Shown one piece after another: positions 1 through 12,055 of a stretch of DNA of 64,000 nt. The translations under genes and the position numbers were made by a program. How positions within the stretch are numbered: the first letter of the stretch is position 1; every line of letters starts with the position of its first letter. Source of the stretch: Anastrepha obliqua (Eukaryota > Arthropoda > Insecta > Diptera > Tephritidae); contig NC_072892.1 of NCBI RefSeq assembly GCF_027943255.1, forward strand, positions 33,317,792-33,381,791, given 5' to 3'. Below the pieces are notes generated by a model. That model saw nothing but the letters and a program-made list of their open reading frames with translations, was not told the origin of the DNA and did not search any database.

Positions 1-24
1 CACGATAGCGGCAAAGTACTTTAA

Positions 25-750
25 GAGTTATATACAGTTAGAAGGCCGAAAAAAAGCTAATTTTCCAGAATATTTTCTAAGGAAACTTAAATTTATTAAT
101 CTAAAAATTTGTACACATATTATGTTGTCTTTAAACTGTATTTTAAGACTTAGTATCAGTAAAAATATTTATTTGGAAAGGAGCTACAGCTGATCTCCGG
201 GAGCTCCTCTCAAAAAATACGTTTTGCGGTGACCACTATATCTCTGAACTGGGTCTTCTGAAATTCAAAAAAACAAAAAAATGTCGTAAAGTAACGTTAA
301 ATCTAGTAATTAATCGAAGGAATAACCAAAATAAAATTTTTAACAGAATGTCGGTTTCTAAAAAAACATCGATTTATTACCAAAATTTCGGCCTTGAATT
401 GTTTATAAAAAAAAATATTTATCGGTGAGCAAAAATCTTCAATTAATTACATAAAAACTATATTTAAGAAGGTCGTGCTAAAATTTGAGACTAATCGGTT
501 TAGCCGTTTTCGAGTAATGTCGGTCACCGACTTTGAGAACACCATATTGACAAAAAACGCGTTTAAAGAACGGCCTTGTACTTTCAAGCACTCTGAAACG
601 CCTTTTCGAATTTGCGTATAACTTCGAAAATATTCAGCGGAACGTCATTAAATTTTCTATGTATATTCTTTTATATATGTACATTAAGAAAATAAAAAAC
701 AAAAAAATTGATTATTTTTTTAATTCTGTATATGTAATGTATAAAACCCC
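25..750. mobile_element. TTAA-flanked MITE, copy 1 (about 0.73 kb)
   Basis: It is bounded by TTAA at 21-24 and 751-754. The ends GAGTTATATACAG and (reverse complement of the right end) GGGGTTTTATACATT are imperfect inverted repeats. At 549-568 it contains, on the minus strand, the family motif CTTTAAACGCGTTTTTTGTC. No coding capacity. Size, target site and motif match the copies at 7.4, 28.6, 49.3 and 54.2 kb. Confidence 0.55.
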
Positions 751-754
751 TTAA

Positions 755-1640
755 TAAAATACACATAAAATTATATTCGCTTGTTCTCTCTCGCTTAAAA
801 TGCCACCTCTTCAAAAAATTTCTTATTGCCGTAAACCTAAGAGCGCAAGTTTCCTTCGCAGCGCAGCATCAGCTGCCAACTTCCAATTGCCACAGATTTA
901 ACTTAATTTGTCTGTACGGGTAAGTGCCCAAGCAAAATAAATGAAGTGAAAAAATTGTGTGAATTGGGAAAAGGGGCCAAAATAAGTAACAAAAAATAAA
1001 AGCAACAAAAACAAGTTGGATACCTCAAAGCAGTAAAATTGTTTTGGCAACTTATCAAGGTAATAAAATCCCGTAAATGGTTACAAGATTGATTTGGCAA
1101 TGTGTTTATTTTGATTTCATTTTCGCACACGTTACATTCGGGCTACATAGGAGCATAATTTGTGTACACACGCACACCCTTACAACCTCCATGCTGGAGT
1201 TTCTCCCAAGAACATTAAATATTAAGCATGACCGTTAAATGGGGATGGTCATCGATATTGGACAGATCGGCTAACAGCTGCTGCAATAAAATATACTCGC
1301 CCGAAGCTCCATAAATACCTACTGTGCACTTTTTTATAGACTTGCCAATTTTTTATTACTTAGTTCAGTGCGCGTTGCATATTTTCAACTTAACTCTCAT
1401 GACAGCAAAAGTACAGTGTTTTCATATTTGCATGCATCCATACATTCCATGGCTTTTCATGGCAATCCTGAAGACATTGATAGTTTTAAATATTATCGAT
1501 AGTGGTCGATGCCCTCGAGCCTATCTAACTGCGGTTTACATGTCAAATTAATTTTTTATTTGATTAAACTGTTAACAACCCTCGTAAATTTATATAATTT
1601 GTTTTTTAATGCAAATGCGCCATTACTTTTTTGGCCAGTA
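755..1640. other. No recognisable feature
   Basis: AT-rich sequence with only short, low-complexity reading frames on both strands. I see no domain, repeat pair or RNA gene here. Confidence 0.5.
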
Positions 1641-1642
1641 AA

Positions 1643-1785
1643 TAGCGATTTTGGAGTTTTTCGTCGCATGGGCATGCTGTTTACCATTCAGTTAGTCAAA
1701 ATTTCGATGCAATGGCAAACGTCCGAATGCATTTCTGCCTTGAAAAAATCGTCAACGATAGCATAAAACTGGAGCTCTGTCAAGT
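1643..1785 (+). repeat. Dispersed repeat related to the SINE body, copy 1
   Basis: It shares blocks with 2577-2705: GCGATTTTGG, TTTTCGTCGCATG, then a segment with TTTCTGCCTTGAAAAAATCGTC and TAGCATAAAAC. The middle (CAATGGCAAACGTCCGAATG, ATTTCTGCC) also resembles the body of the tRNA-derived SINE at 45.8 kb, suggesting a diverged or composite relative. Confidence 0.45.
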
Positions 1786-1924
1786 CAAGGATATTAGATT
1801 ACCAGGTTTAGCCAATTTGCTATTGTAAAAAACAAAATTTTGCGAATAAATTCGACTGCCACACCACCGGGTAATCGACAATAAAATCTTACTCCATGAT
1901 AAAAGAAATTTTTAGAGGTGTGCT

Positions 1925-2545
1925 CTTTAGTAGACCATTACTCGGCTCTGAGCGAATTTCACAAAATCAGCTAATGGGCTGACATCACGTGGGATATGTT
2001 TTTACAAAAAATCTGAGATTGTGTTGGTGATATCAACACAAAAATCAAACAATGACACTTCGTTGCCATCTGAACAACAACTGATTGGACGAGTCCGTGA
2101 ATATGTGTGAAATAATCGTGCAAATTTCGGCTGGTGATAAGATTGTGCTAGTGATATACGAAAAAAAAATCAACACAGCCTTCGCTCAGGTTGCTTCGTT
2201 GACTGCTGACTGATTGGGCAAGTGTGTGTATATGAGTGAAATGATCGTACAGAATTCGGCTGAATCTCCCAAGTAACGTGGCAGCCGAAGTTCGCCCCTC
2301 TCATTTCTTTTTCCCCATAGTTAAAGAGCAAACCTGGTAAATCTATTGTCCTTCTGCTCGCTCGTTTCACACTTATTTAAATAGTCGTCCAATCAGTTGT
2401 TGTTCAGATGGCAACGAAGCAAAGCGAGCAAACACTATGCAGATTTTTTTCGTATATCACCCAGTTTTTTCGTAAACAGACCACTACCATGACCCCAGTT
2501 ACGTCAGCCAATTAGCTGATTCACTGTCTGTTGTTGGCCACATGG
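1925..2545. mobile_element. Element with long inverted repeats (foldback-like MITE)
   Basis: The left arm (from about 1965, AAATCAGCTAATGGGCTGAC, through GTTGCCATCTGAACAACAAC to TGATTGGACGAG near 2094) recurs inverted at the right: GTCCAATCAGTTGTTGTTCA near 2388, through TTCGTATATCACCCAG and CGTAAACAGACCACTACC, to CAGCCAATTAGCTGATTCAC near 2525. The arms are about 130-160 bp. The middle contains a second diverged unit (CAGAATTCGGCTG, GTGGCAGCCGAAGTTCGCC). Related sequence lies at 3945-4095 and 10747-11100. No coding capacity. Confidence 0.6.
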
Positions 2546-2576
2546 GTCAAATGCATAATAAAAAACATAGGTGACA

Positions 2577-2790
2577 TTAGCGATTTTGGCGATTTTCGTC
2601 GCATGAAAATTTTGCCTACCATTCGGCTAGTGGCAAGTTCGATGCGTTGGCAGATCTCCGAATACATTTCTGCTTTGGAAAAATCATCAAAGGTAGCATA
2701 AAACTATTAGAGCATAAATTTTGAGAATAACATCAGCAACGCACTCGAGAAATTTTGGAAGGAGCTCTGTCAAATACATAATAATTTTCT
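2577..2790 (+). repeat. Dispersed repeat related to the SINE body, copy 2
   Basis: It parallels 1643-1785 (AGCGATTTTGGCGATTTTCG, ATTCGGCTAGT, ATACATTTCTGCTTTGGAAA, AGGTAGCATAAAACT, GGAGCTCTGTCAA). The two copies flank the long inverted-repeat element at 1925-2545. Confidence 0.45.
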
Positions 2791-3169
2791 TGCTAATTTT
2801 ATTTCTTTCCGTTCATTATTCTCTTTTTGATAATTTTGACAACTAGGGATGTCAAAACAAAATATGGATGCAATGTATGTAGGTACAAGTAGGCTTCCGA
2901 TATATATTTTTTCTATGCATCGAGTTTAATGTTATGTGTGGATGTTATTTTCCATGTTTCAAAATTATTCAGAGACTGGATTTCGTAGCTATTTTACAAA
3001 ATGTTGTGCAAAAAGTTTCGAAACATGTAAAAAGTTCCATGGAATAATTTTACAGAGAGATACAAGGGCTGACCTAGCATGAATGAAAACTGAATAAATT
3101 AGGTCAATCATAAAACTTTAACGACTTTTTCGGGGGCAGTCTAATGAACACATAGAAAACCTATAGGGT

Positions 3170-3470
3170 TTTCTTAAACAACTGCAGTAACGAGAAGGGT
3201 GAGGAGAGCGATGAACACTTTCTCTGCAACTGCCCCCTCTTTCAATAATACGGCATCACTGTCTAAATTCTTACTTTCTTGGATATCCAGCAGCCCAAGA
3301 AACCGCAGTTATCCACAATATTTCATCGTTTATAAGACAGGCGTAGTGGGAATTAGAGCGAGAACATGAGCCATTGCTAATGATATCACAATGAGCTTAT
3401 AAGCGCGGAACTTGGGTCCAGGCTAATGGTATCACAATAGCCCTACTAGCGTAAGTGGGCTTTTTCTACC
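3170..3470 (+). mobile_element. Remnant of a LINE 3' end
   Basis: In one frame it reads EESDEHFLCNCPLF, the Cys/His-rich region that follows RNase H in R1/LOA/I-like LINEs. Downstream are two copies of the GATATCACAATGAGC / GGTATCACAATAGC motif found at the 3' ends of LINEs elsewhere in this window (18.2 and 36.6 kb). Heavily mutated. Confidence 0.5.
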
Positions 3471-3940
3471 CTTATGGAGAGTGGCTATCCCCGCAAACAA
3501 ATCTAAACTCACTAGAAATAAAATAGAAATGCAGAAAGCGTTTTGAATGATTTTTGTGTCTACTTCAGAGCAACTGTTGCCATTTAAAAAATATTCATTG
3601 AAATTAGGAAAGATTTCAAACAGCATTTCCCATACCTGTATCACATTGCTTATAAAATGTAACTATGGCAACCAGTTTAGCGTCCCCCAAAACACTTCTT
3701 CAAAGGCTACACAACTTTTAAATCTGCAGCGCAACGGATTGCAAAGGTTTTTTACTTTGTGATACTTTCATTCGATGTAACGAAACCATCTACCGTAGGT
3801 TCCTTTGTGACACACTGAAATGCATCAATACAACTTCGAGGTGAACGAGCAAAAAACTTCGAGGTATTTTTTTTTTTCCTGACATCCCTATGACAGCCGC
3901 ATCATCGGTGCAGCATAGCATCTAAGTAAATCTGAAAGAA
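3471..3940. other. No recognisable feature
   Basis: Short unrelated reading frames only. An exact poly-T near 3870 and the sequence TGACATCCCTATGACAG may be the edge of an unidentified repeat, but I cannot assign it. Confidence 0.4.
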
Positions 3941-3944
3941 CTAA

Positions 3945-4095
3945 GTAGGCTGCGTCCAAGAACGATAGATTACAAGGTTTGGCCATCCGTAGCGAAATTG
4001 TGAGAGCAACTTCGGATGCCACATCATTGGGGATTCGGCAGCAGAATTCTGCGCGCTCATTTCACACGTATTCACACACTTGCCGTTGCCTGCGG
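3945..4095 (-). repeat. Copy of the 2 kb / 10.8 kb repeat family
   Basis: Its reverse complement reads GGCAAGTGTGTGAATACGTG, TGAAATGAGCGC, CAGAATTCTGCTGCCGAATC and GATGTGGCATCCGAAGTT. This parallels 2218-2300 and 10928-10990. It sits just beside the mariner derivative at 4229. Confidence 0.5.
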
Positions 4096-4228
4096 AGAGG
4101 CGAACGCTATTAGAAAAACCTGCCACCAATTTATTTGAAAATTTTTCCTGCATTTTCAATTCATATTTGCGGACACCGTAAAATAAAAAATAAATGCATT
4201 GATTACACCAGATTAATTTAAAATAAAA

Positions 4229-5090
4229 AGTTTTCCAATAAGATGTCAATGTTTTCGTTGAAAATAAACGTTGTCCAGATCAATACCATCCAATTCCGAC
4301 CATAAAAAATCGTTAATCATCTCTCGATAGCGCATTCCATTCACCGTAACTTTTACTCCAGATTCATTTTCGAAAAAGTAAGGTCCAATGACTGCGCCAG
4401 ACCATAAACCGTACCAAACAGGATACAGAGGCCTTTCAACAATAACTCTTGGATTTTCTGAGCCCCATATCCGACAATTTTGCTTGTTGACGGAGCCACC
4501 GAGGTGGAAATGGGCCTCATCACTCATTTTTCGATGGAATTCCGGATCATTTTCATGCATTTCAACGACCCAATCAGCAAAGACACGACGTTGTTGATGA
4601 TCGGCCGGCTTGAGTTCTTGTGTTAACTGGACTTTATAAGCCGTAAGACCCAAATATTTATGCAAAATACGGTGTAATGACGTTTGTGGAATGCCTAATT
4701 CCAAAGAACGACGAGGAATGGACAAACCTGGGTTTTCTTCAACACTTTCGGCTACAACAGCAATGTTTTCGGCTGTTCTTGAGGGACGTACACAGGTTTT
4801 ATTCTTCACATCACTAACTAGTCCCAACAGTTTGACTTTTTCACCAATTTCTGTATTGCGGTCCGACAAGTTGCTTCACGATGACCCAAAAATGTTCGAA
4901 TTCCACGAACCGTCCTGCCCAGATTTCACCATTTTTATAGTGAATTTTAATAATTTCAATGCGTTGTTTAAGCGTGTATCGTTCCATTTTTATGAATGGC
5001 GTAGTTTCTACTTGTCAAATATCAAAAAATGACAGTTTCAAAAGAGACATCTACCGAAATAGCGAGATATTCAAAATAACACCTGTCCAA
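4229..5090 (-). mobile_element. DD41D-type mariner, deletion derivative lacking the C-terminal third
   Basis: A transposase relic starts at ATG 4998-4996 (MERYTLKQRIEII), has a frameshift near 4870, then runs open to 4246. It includes a paired-like DNA-binding region (VRPSRTAENIA, PQTSLHRILHKYLGL), the first catalytic Asp (KMSDEAHFHLGG) and IGPYFFENESG, and stops at DNVYFQ, just before the second Asp. There the sequence jumps to the terminal repeat: the left end TTTTCCAATAAGATGTCAAT and the right end (inverted) AGGTGTTATTTTGA resemble the ends of the 11.4 kb copy. The copy cannot make active transposase. Confidence 0.8.
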
Positions 5091-7432
5091 CTCGCGACCA
5101 TTTTTTACATCAAAATTAATTTCACATCTGTAACGGATTATTTTACAGCTGACCAAAATTATATGCAGCGCCCTCTGGTGAACAATAGTGTCGCGGCCAT
5201 TCAAGGGAGACATCTAGCGTTAGCAATGTAAAATTAAATCAGAGTTGAGTTTTTACGTCACAAAAATATTTTCACTAGGTTGAAAAACTCTCGTAACTAT
5301 AAAATTTACAGAACATACTATAAGCAGTTTAATGCTCGCGATTCTGTCTCTCAAAATCTTTAAATTTTTTTCTTGACATAGCTTTTTACAACGAATTTTA
5401 GGTTAAAGTTTCACAAAGCCTATAAAGTTTCAAAATTAATTTTCACTACTTACATAGTTTTGATATATACCATTAATTCCAGTTTGAAAAGTACGAATGT
5501 TATTTCACTCAATTCGTTTCTTAGAATATTATAATTGCTTTTATTCATTATTTTTACAAGATTTTAAGATGTAAACAAATGCCTACTTTTTGCCGTGGGG
5601 AAAGTAGCGTTGTCATGCCAACAAGTCTGTATTTGAGATACTGACACACGTGCGTACACATGCCCGCATGTATGTATGTTGGCGCACACTCTGCCGAGCT
5701 GTTATCAATTTGATATTACTGCATTCTCATGCTCAGAGAAAGTGGAAATCTCGCTATTTTACCGCACTCGCAAATATTTTCAACTGATTGCTCAGAACCG
5801 GCAAACTTTCAGTAGATATGTACATAGATGAAGATATGTGGAAGGGTGCTGCGGAGAACAACAAACACTACGTTCTCTGAACCACTCTTGGGAGCGTGTG
5901 AATGATTCAAGGTGCGACACACATTTGTATGCACATGCATATGTATACGTGTGCGTGTGTTTATGCTTCCATTCCACATTCAAATACATACATAGTTACA
6001 ATCCCTCATATACTTTTGCTGTGCACAACGTGCTTTCTCACACGAGCATATTGATTTATTCTTTACAAAATTTTGTTTACATCCAACAACAATTTTTGGC
6101 ACTTAATCATTCCATTAGCAAGAACTCACTCTGTGACGTAAACACATACTTCCTTCCATGCGCTCAACTCATTTTCATACTTTTTTTTGCATTGTGTATA
6201 CTCTTTTATTATTTCTTATACAATACATACATATTAATACTTTGCACTTTAATTTATGGGATTTATAGATTTAAAGAACTGCGTTGAATTACTATTTGTT
6301 TGTTCACATTTGTTACGCTTTCGTATTTGGCATTCCCGCTAGTCACTTAACACATTTTAATAAATTAGAAAGAAACGATAAGCAATGAAAGTCAATCGCG
6401 CGACTAGAAGCCATCAACGAAGTGAGAGCGCTTTCACCTGACTTCACTATGATCTACCGGCAGCTTTGGGTGTCCGTTTGCTACTAAAGGGCATTATTTG
6501 GCGCTCTTGTGGAGCTAGCAGCTGTTGTAGCCAGGGTAACCAGGGTAAAATTTTTATTAAAATGCTTTCTATAAGTGTAGATTTTTAAGTTAGAATTTTT
6601 TTTAGCAAACATTTTATACACTTTTATTGAATGTTAATGATTTTTGCTAATTATCTACTTTATGCAGAGTGCGGCTGGAATTTACAATAATGTCTATTAG
6701 GCAATTTTTGGCAAACTATAATGTCTTTATTAATGAAACTTGGTGGAGATGTTAGTGAGGTGTTAAGGAACACTCTTTATAACTCCAAATTATTCGGGAA
6801 ATAATAATCTCGTAATTATTTGCCTTCAAAATGCCCTTGGGAACTTCACTATAATTTGGCACATTACACTATATATTTTTTAACACTTCACTAAAATTCA
6901 CCAAATATACACTCACGTGTGTTTTTACTGATTTTTATGCTAATATTCTAATTATTTCTATTAAAATTAAATGCAAATGCATTTGTCCATAAAAATACTG
7001 TGGATTGCGTAGCAGGAGTCGGACTGATGAGGGTTATTTTTTTTTGAAAGGAAACGAGTTGTTTAATAAAGACAACTACGACCACCCTATTTGTTTTGCA
7101 GATAGTCGAATTTTTGTGGAGAAGATCTGTTTATAAAAAGCATTAAGGCCCATTTGTAAAACTGATCGAAGCAATAAAATACACTTACAAACCGTAATTT
7201 TTGGCTTTTAATTACTTTATTATTTTGTGTGATACGCTTAATATCATTGTTTTTAAGTTTAAATGAGTTGTATGTTTTTATTTTCCAAAAATACAATATT
7301 TCTCAATTTTAAATTACAGCAAAAAAATTTGATTTATAATGAAGCAGCTTAACATTTCCCTACAGTTTTGGTATTCCTCTTTTAGATGAAACCTCCAAAA
7401 CGTGGAATTTAGAGTCACCTAAAGAAGTTTTC
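5091..7432. other. 2.3 kb without a recognisable gene or element
   Basis: AT-rich. It contains microsatellite-like (CA/TG) and ATGTATGTATG stretches near 5640-5670 and 5930-5960. Reading frames here, including 149 codons at 5838-6287, are low complexity with no domain. No RNA gene seen. Confidence 0.45.
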
Positions 7433-7436
7433 TTAA

Positions 7437-8166
7437 GGGGACAGATACCTGTAAAATATCGAAAAAAAATTTTTTTATTTTCATAAGATGTTAATATAAT
7501 CCTTTAAAAATATGTCAAAAAAATTTTAAAACGTAAATTAAGTATTTCTTATATTATAGATCGTGAACCGTGACGACTCTATTCTTTGCGTTTGAGCGCT
7601 CGGAGAGGTATAGTTACGTTGTATTCAAACTTTAGACGTGTTTTTCTCAAAACTATATTTTTCGAATTGGCGTACACGATAACTCGAAAAATTATAGACC
7701 GATCTCCCTGAAATTTTGCACAAATCTTTTTTATGATATTACTTTCTATGTGAATTTACAAGTTTGCGAAAATTTTTCGAAAATATAATTTTTTCGAAGC
7801 GAAAATAGGAGGAAAATTCGCCCCAAAATTCATTTTTTTTTTAGCATTTCATTTCGCGAATTTTTTTCCATTTGTTTTTAATTCATATAGAAATTATGAC
7901 ATAAATTAACAAAAAAATGTTTGGTTTTTTGTATTCAGGTCACTGACGCCGATGCTACAATGCCCACCGATTGAGATGCCCCGCTGCGACCTTCCTGAAA
8001 GAATTGAGTGTAAATCCGCCATTTTAAATGATTAAAATAAAAAAAAATTTATATTACTTTAATGTATAAATAAACTGTATGCCAATTTTGAAAAAAATAT
8101 ATTGACTTCTTCAGTTTAAACAATTTTAATGAAAATCAGAGAAAATATGGCCGTTGACAAGTCCCA
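7437..8166. mobile_element. TTAA-flanked MITE, copy 2 (730 bp)
   Basis: TTAA at 7433-7436 and 8167-8170. Ends GGGGAC and (inverted) TGGGAC. It carries the family motif ACTTTAGACGTGTTTTTCTC at 7629-7648, followed by ACCGATCTCCCTGAAATTTT, which matches the 28.6 kb copy in the same order. Non-coding. Confidence 0.55.
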
Positions 8167-8170
8167 TTAA

Positions 8171-10745
8171 GGTTCATTTTTCAAGATCGTTTTATCGAAA
8201 ATGTACTTCTTCTTCTAAACTCTTCTCTCAATTCATAATAATGCACAGGTTTGCTTTTTTATTTTTATTATTATGATTTGATTGTCATTTATCGGCTTAT
8301 TATGGAGTTCGAAAACACGTCAAAAGGGGCCATAGTCCATCTATTAGTTATGTTTATATAATTTACTTACATTTTTGGCTAAGACCCCTTTCATGTGTCT
8401 GAATTACATATGTATAATGTTGAAATCACAATCGCCATCTAATGGTTCATTTTTATTCATATTCATATTTTATGGTAAAAACTATATTCAAAAAATTTAG
8501 TATTGTAATTACATACATATATGTGAAATAACTGATAAGCGCATTTTTTTTAATGACTTTCACCGTTTTCATAAATAATTTTCGGCATATATGTGAATAA
8601 ATATGTATGTATTAGTGCACAAAATAGGTCAAAGATAAATAAAGAGTGCTTTTTTTTTTTGAACTTTTTATTTTGAATTTATTTTCAATGTCAAAACTCA
8701 TTCTTGACATACTCTATGTATTTTTATTTTAATTTAAGTCCTTTGAACTGGAAAGTTTTATTTTATTTAGATTGGTTTCTATGGCATTTTTTGATTTGAT
8801 AAAATTCTCACTTTAAAATCTTTCCCCTTAAAACGTTTTATAGGATGGGTTTTTATTTTAATTTTAATTTGAAATAAATACATATATTTTCTTTGTTGAT
8901 TTTATACGTAGGAAATGTATAAAGTTATATTTATAATTATACCAGTTTCTTGCCTCCGAACTGAGTTTTTTGGAATCTTAAACTAAAAAGGTACCGCACC
9001 GTTCCCCTGGACAGAACATAGAGCCGGAAGAAAACTTCGCTAATCAATCAATTCCTTAGTCATGACTAAGTGCTTAAGCATTCTTCTGCGCCAGCTTACG
9101 ACGTGCGTTTTGTTGCTTTCCTACAAATCGATGTTTCGACTATTCGACTATTTTATACCGCCTTTTAACGGCTAGAATTGTAATTTTAAATAAGCATACC
9201 GTAGAAGATTTGTCATTTTCAGAAGAAGAAAACCCACTATTAGTGCAAAATATGAAAAATCATTTCGATGTGGGGATTGAACTCAGATTCCACGTATAGC
9301 TTGCTAATTACTTCACTAAATACAGCAACTGCAATTGCATATCCGGAAGTATGAAGTATGGGTGGAACTATAACAGAGCCTTAAAACAGAATTTTCAAGC
9401 GCAGAAAAGATAGGAAATGTGGTAAAAATACCCAAATGTGGTAAAAAATACAAATGGAGCGCCGATTATTACTAGGTATCCAATTAAAAAGCATAAGCGC
9501 TTATCTAAACTCAAACATAGACACTTAATGACTCTGAAGCAGTGCCTGAATTTCATATAAGTATCGAAGAAAAGAAACCACTAACTGTATGTAGTTGGAT
9601 AATATATATAGACGAGTATATAGATGACATATGATTGACGGCGTTACGTAGAAAAAAACGTTCAATTTGGCACCCAAAAGAATATCAAAATATCCCCTTT
9701 GGTCGGAAATGAAAACCCAACTGCCGAAGAGGCTGTCTCACTGAAATGAATACTTGACACACTTTCGCTAAGTATTGAGATTCTAGCAAATCTTTATTGT
9801 CTATGTTAATATAAAATTACTTTAATTAAAGTCACGCACAAGCCCATTCGGCTATTGCGGCCGCTTAACTTGAATAAATTTTACATTTTTTGATACCAAA
9901 TCAAAATTGCATTTTAATGCTGATTTTATGTAACTTCGTTGGCAACTCTGCTACGAACCAGTTGCAAAAACCGGCAAGTTTATTTGTTTTTGTTGTTTTA
10001 CATTTTTTGCATTTTTGTTCGTTTTATTTAAAACATCAGTTTGCCTGCGTTTCATTACTTTTTTATACATTTTTTCTGTTAGCATTTTCAACAGCTAATT
10101 GCTAGTGTTGATTGATATTGACAATTCGAAGGGACTTTTCCCTCCATGACATGGGAGAATTCGGTATTTTTCCACAATTAGCTTAATTTAGCTACAAGCG
10201 AAACTCCAAAAATCGTGCCATTGAACTTTGTTCTATTGAATTTCTGAATTAAAAATAAAAGCAAATGAGGTTTAAGCAATGCGAGGTTGAGCAAATACTT
10301 AGAAATGCCACACATTTTTTTATATACATACACGTATACATTTTTATTGGGAATTTCGAAAAATATTTTAGAAGAAATAAATATAAATCAACTAATCGCC
10401 AAACCCGTTTTTTACATATTTGCAGTATACTCGTACAGTGAAATGGAGTCACTGCAACAACAAACCAAGCAATGGAGAAATTAAGTATTAAGAAACGAAA
10501 ATACCATAAAATATTTGCTTTGAACTCTAATTGAGGCTTGAACGTTCGAATAATTGAGAATTTTTAACTTTAACCCATTAGCTACCTCTCAATATACCCC
10601 TCTAGTGTAGACATTTCTAAAGGCTCTACAGGATCAAAATGCTCTAGAAAATTATTCCTCACCTAATTTCGCTGGGGGCTTTCTCAGGAAAAATCTACAG
10701 AGAGTAAAATATTACAAATAGTTCCCCATGGTAAAAAGAATTGAG
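8171..10745. other. 2.6 kb without a recognisable gene or element
   Basis: AT-rich, short reading frames only. Nothing here matches the repeat families or transposon proteins seen elsewhere in the window. Confidence 0.45.
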
Positions 10746-10746
10746 A

Positions 10747-11100
10747 AGGTGCGCCCAATAATGAACCGTTATCTGGTTCTCAGCGAATTTGTGAGAATCA
10801 ACTGATAGGCTGACAAACTGGGGTCACGAAACGGTTTGTTTACAAAAAAACTAGGATTGTGTTGGTGATATACGAAAAAAATCAACCAATGACACTCCGC
10901 TGCCGTCTGAACAACGACTGATTGGACGAGTGTGTGAATACAGGTGAAATGATTGTACAGAATTCGGCTGCCGAATCCCACGTTACATGGCAACCCATGG
11001 TGAACGTCATTCTTTTTGTGTTTCAAAAAATTTAGCATTAGCTTATTTATCTCCAAAATTTAGCCTTAGCTTGGTGAAACACAAAACGAATGATGTAGAA
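10747..11100 (+). repeat. Copy of the long inverted-repeat family (single arm)
   Basis: It follows 1930-2300 in order: TCAGCGAATTTGTGAGAATC, AACTGATAGGCTGAC, TTGTGTTGGTGATATACGAA, TGACACTCCGCTGCCGTCTG, ACTGATTGGACGAGTGTGTG, GTACAGAATTCGGCTGCCGA and GTTACATGGCAACCC. Only one arm is evident here. Non-coding. Confidence 0.55.
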
Positions 11101-11404
11101 TCCAAAGTTCCCCTCAAAAAAATATTTTTTTACCATACCTAACGAACAAATCTCATAATTTTCTTTTTCACCATAATTTTTTTCTTCACCATGTAAATCT
11201 ATCATCATTTCCCCTTAAGATATGCAGCACCTTTTTTTATTATTTCTCTCATAAATAAGTTGCAAATGCACAAAGCTGCTGCCTATGTCAGCAATTGCAT
11301 TGTTTAGTACCCTAGAAAAGGGTTTCTTCTTGTGCAATACTTGCTCAGAATTTTCTTGGAGTCCAATTTTGCATAAGTGCCTGGCTAAAAGCAAAAATAT
11401 AAAG

Positions 11405-11795
11405 GGTTTTCCAATAACAGATGTTATCTATCGCTATCGAGAGATGATTAACGATTTTTTATGGTCGAAATTGGATGGTATTGATCTGGACAACGTTTAT
11501 TATCAACAAGGCGGCGCTACGTGCCACACAAGCAACGAAACCATTGATCTTTTACGGGAAAAGTGTCCGGACCGTGTTATCTCTCCAAGAGGTGATCATA
11601 ATTGGGCACCGAGATCTTGTGATTTAACACCTCGTGACTTTCCTGTAAGCGTTGTCGTGGTGGTAATTTGCCTGATGTTACTTTCCACTATTAACGGCAT
11701 ACCTTCCTCTTTATAATGAAATAAGCATCCGATCATTTATATTAAAAAATAGCATTTTTCTTTGAATATCAAAATAACTCCTCTTATTGTAAAAA
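11405..11795 (+). mobile_element. DD41D-type mariner, deletion derivative lacking the N-terminal two-thirds
   Basis: The left end GGTTTTCCAATAACAGATG runs straight into codons for YREMINDFLWSKLDGIDLDN, then on to the region of the second and third catalytic Asp. The second Asp has become Gly (YQQGGATCH). The third (PRD) is 42 residues on, a DD41D spacing. The C terminus is scrambled after PRDF. The right end, inverted, reads ACAATAAGAGGAGTTATTTT. The coding part overlaps the 4.2 kb copy by about 70 bp, with few differences. Confidence 0.78.
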
Positions 11796-12055
11796 TTAGG
11801 AGCTGTTAATGAAATGGCGTATTGTAGTTTTAAAAAGTTGTATTTTAAATTTTTGTATTATTTTACTTAAATAAATACTTTTGCGTTTATAAATATAAGT
11901 CTGCATATATCTTTTCGACGATCCGGGGTTAGAGTTGTCACTATCGCAATCATCGCTGTCATCAGAATCTGAATCGCACCGAGTATCCAAGCGTGGTTCT
12001 GCTGTTCTTTCTAAATGTTCTTCGTTATCAGAATTAGATTCGTCTTAGAAACTGG
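11796..12055 (-). pseudogene. Possible N-terminal fragment of a piggyBac-like transposase
   Basis: The frame reads DESNSDNEEHLE, LDTRCDSDSDDSDD and NPGSSKRYMQ. Dense acidic Ser/Asp runs of this kind are common at the start of piggyBac-derived proteins, but no catalytic part follows. It ends in unrelated sequence. This is a weak composition-based call. Confidence 0.25.

Noticed and set aside
5838..6287. 149-codon frame as a host gene
   Set aside because: Low-complexity hydrophobic translation with TG/CA repeat DNA, no domain, no splice or codon-use support.
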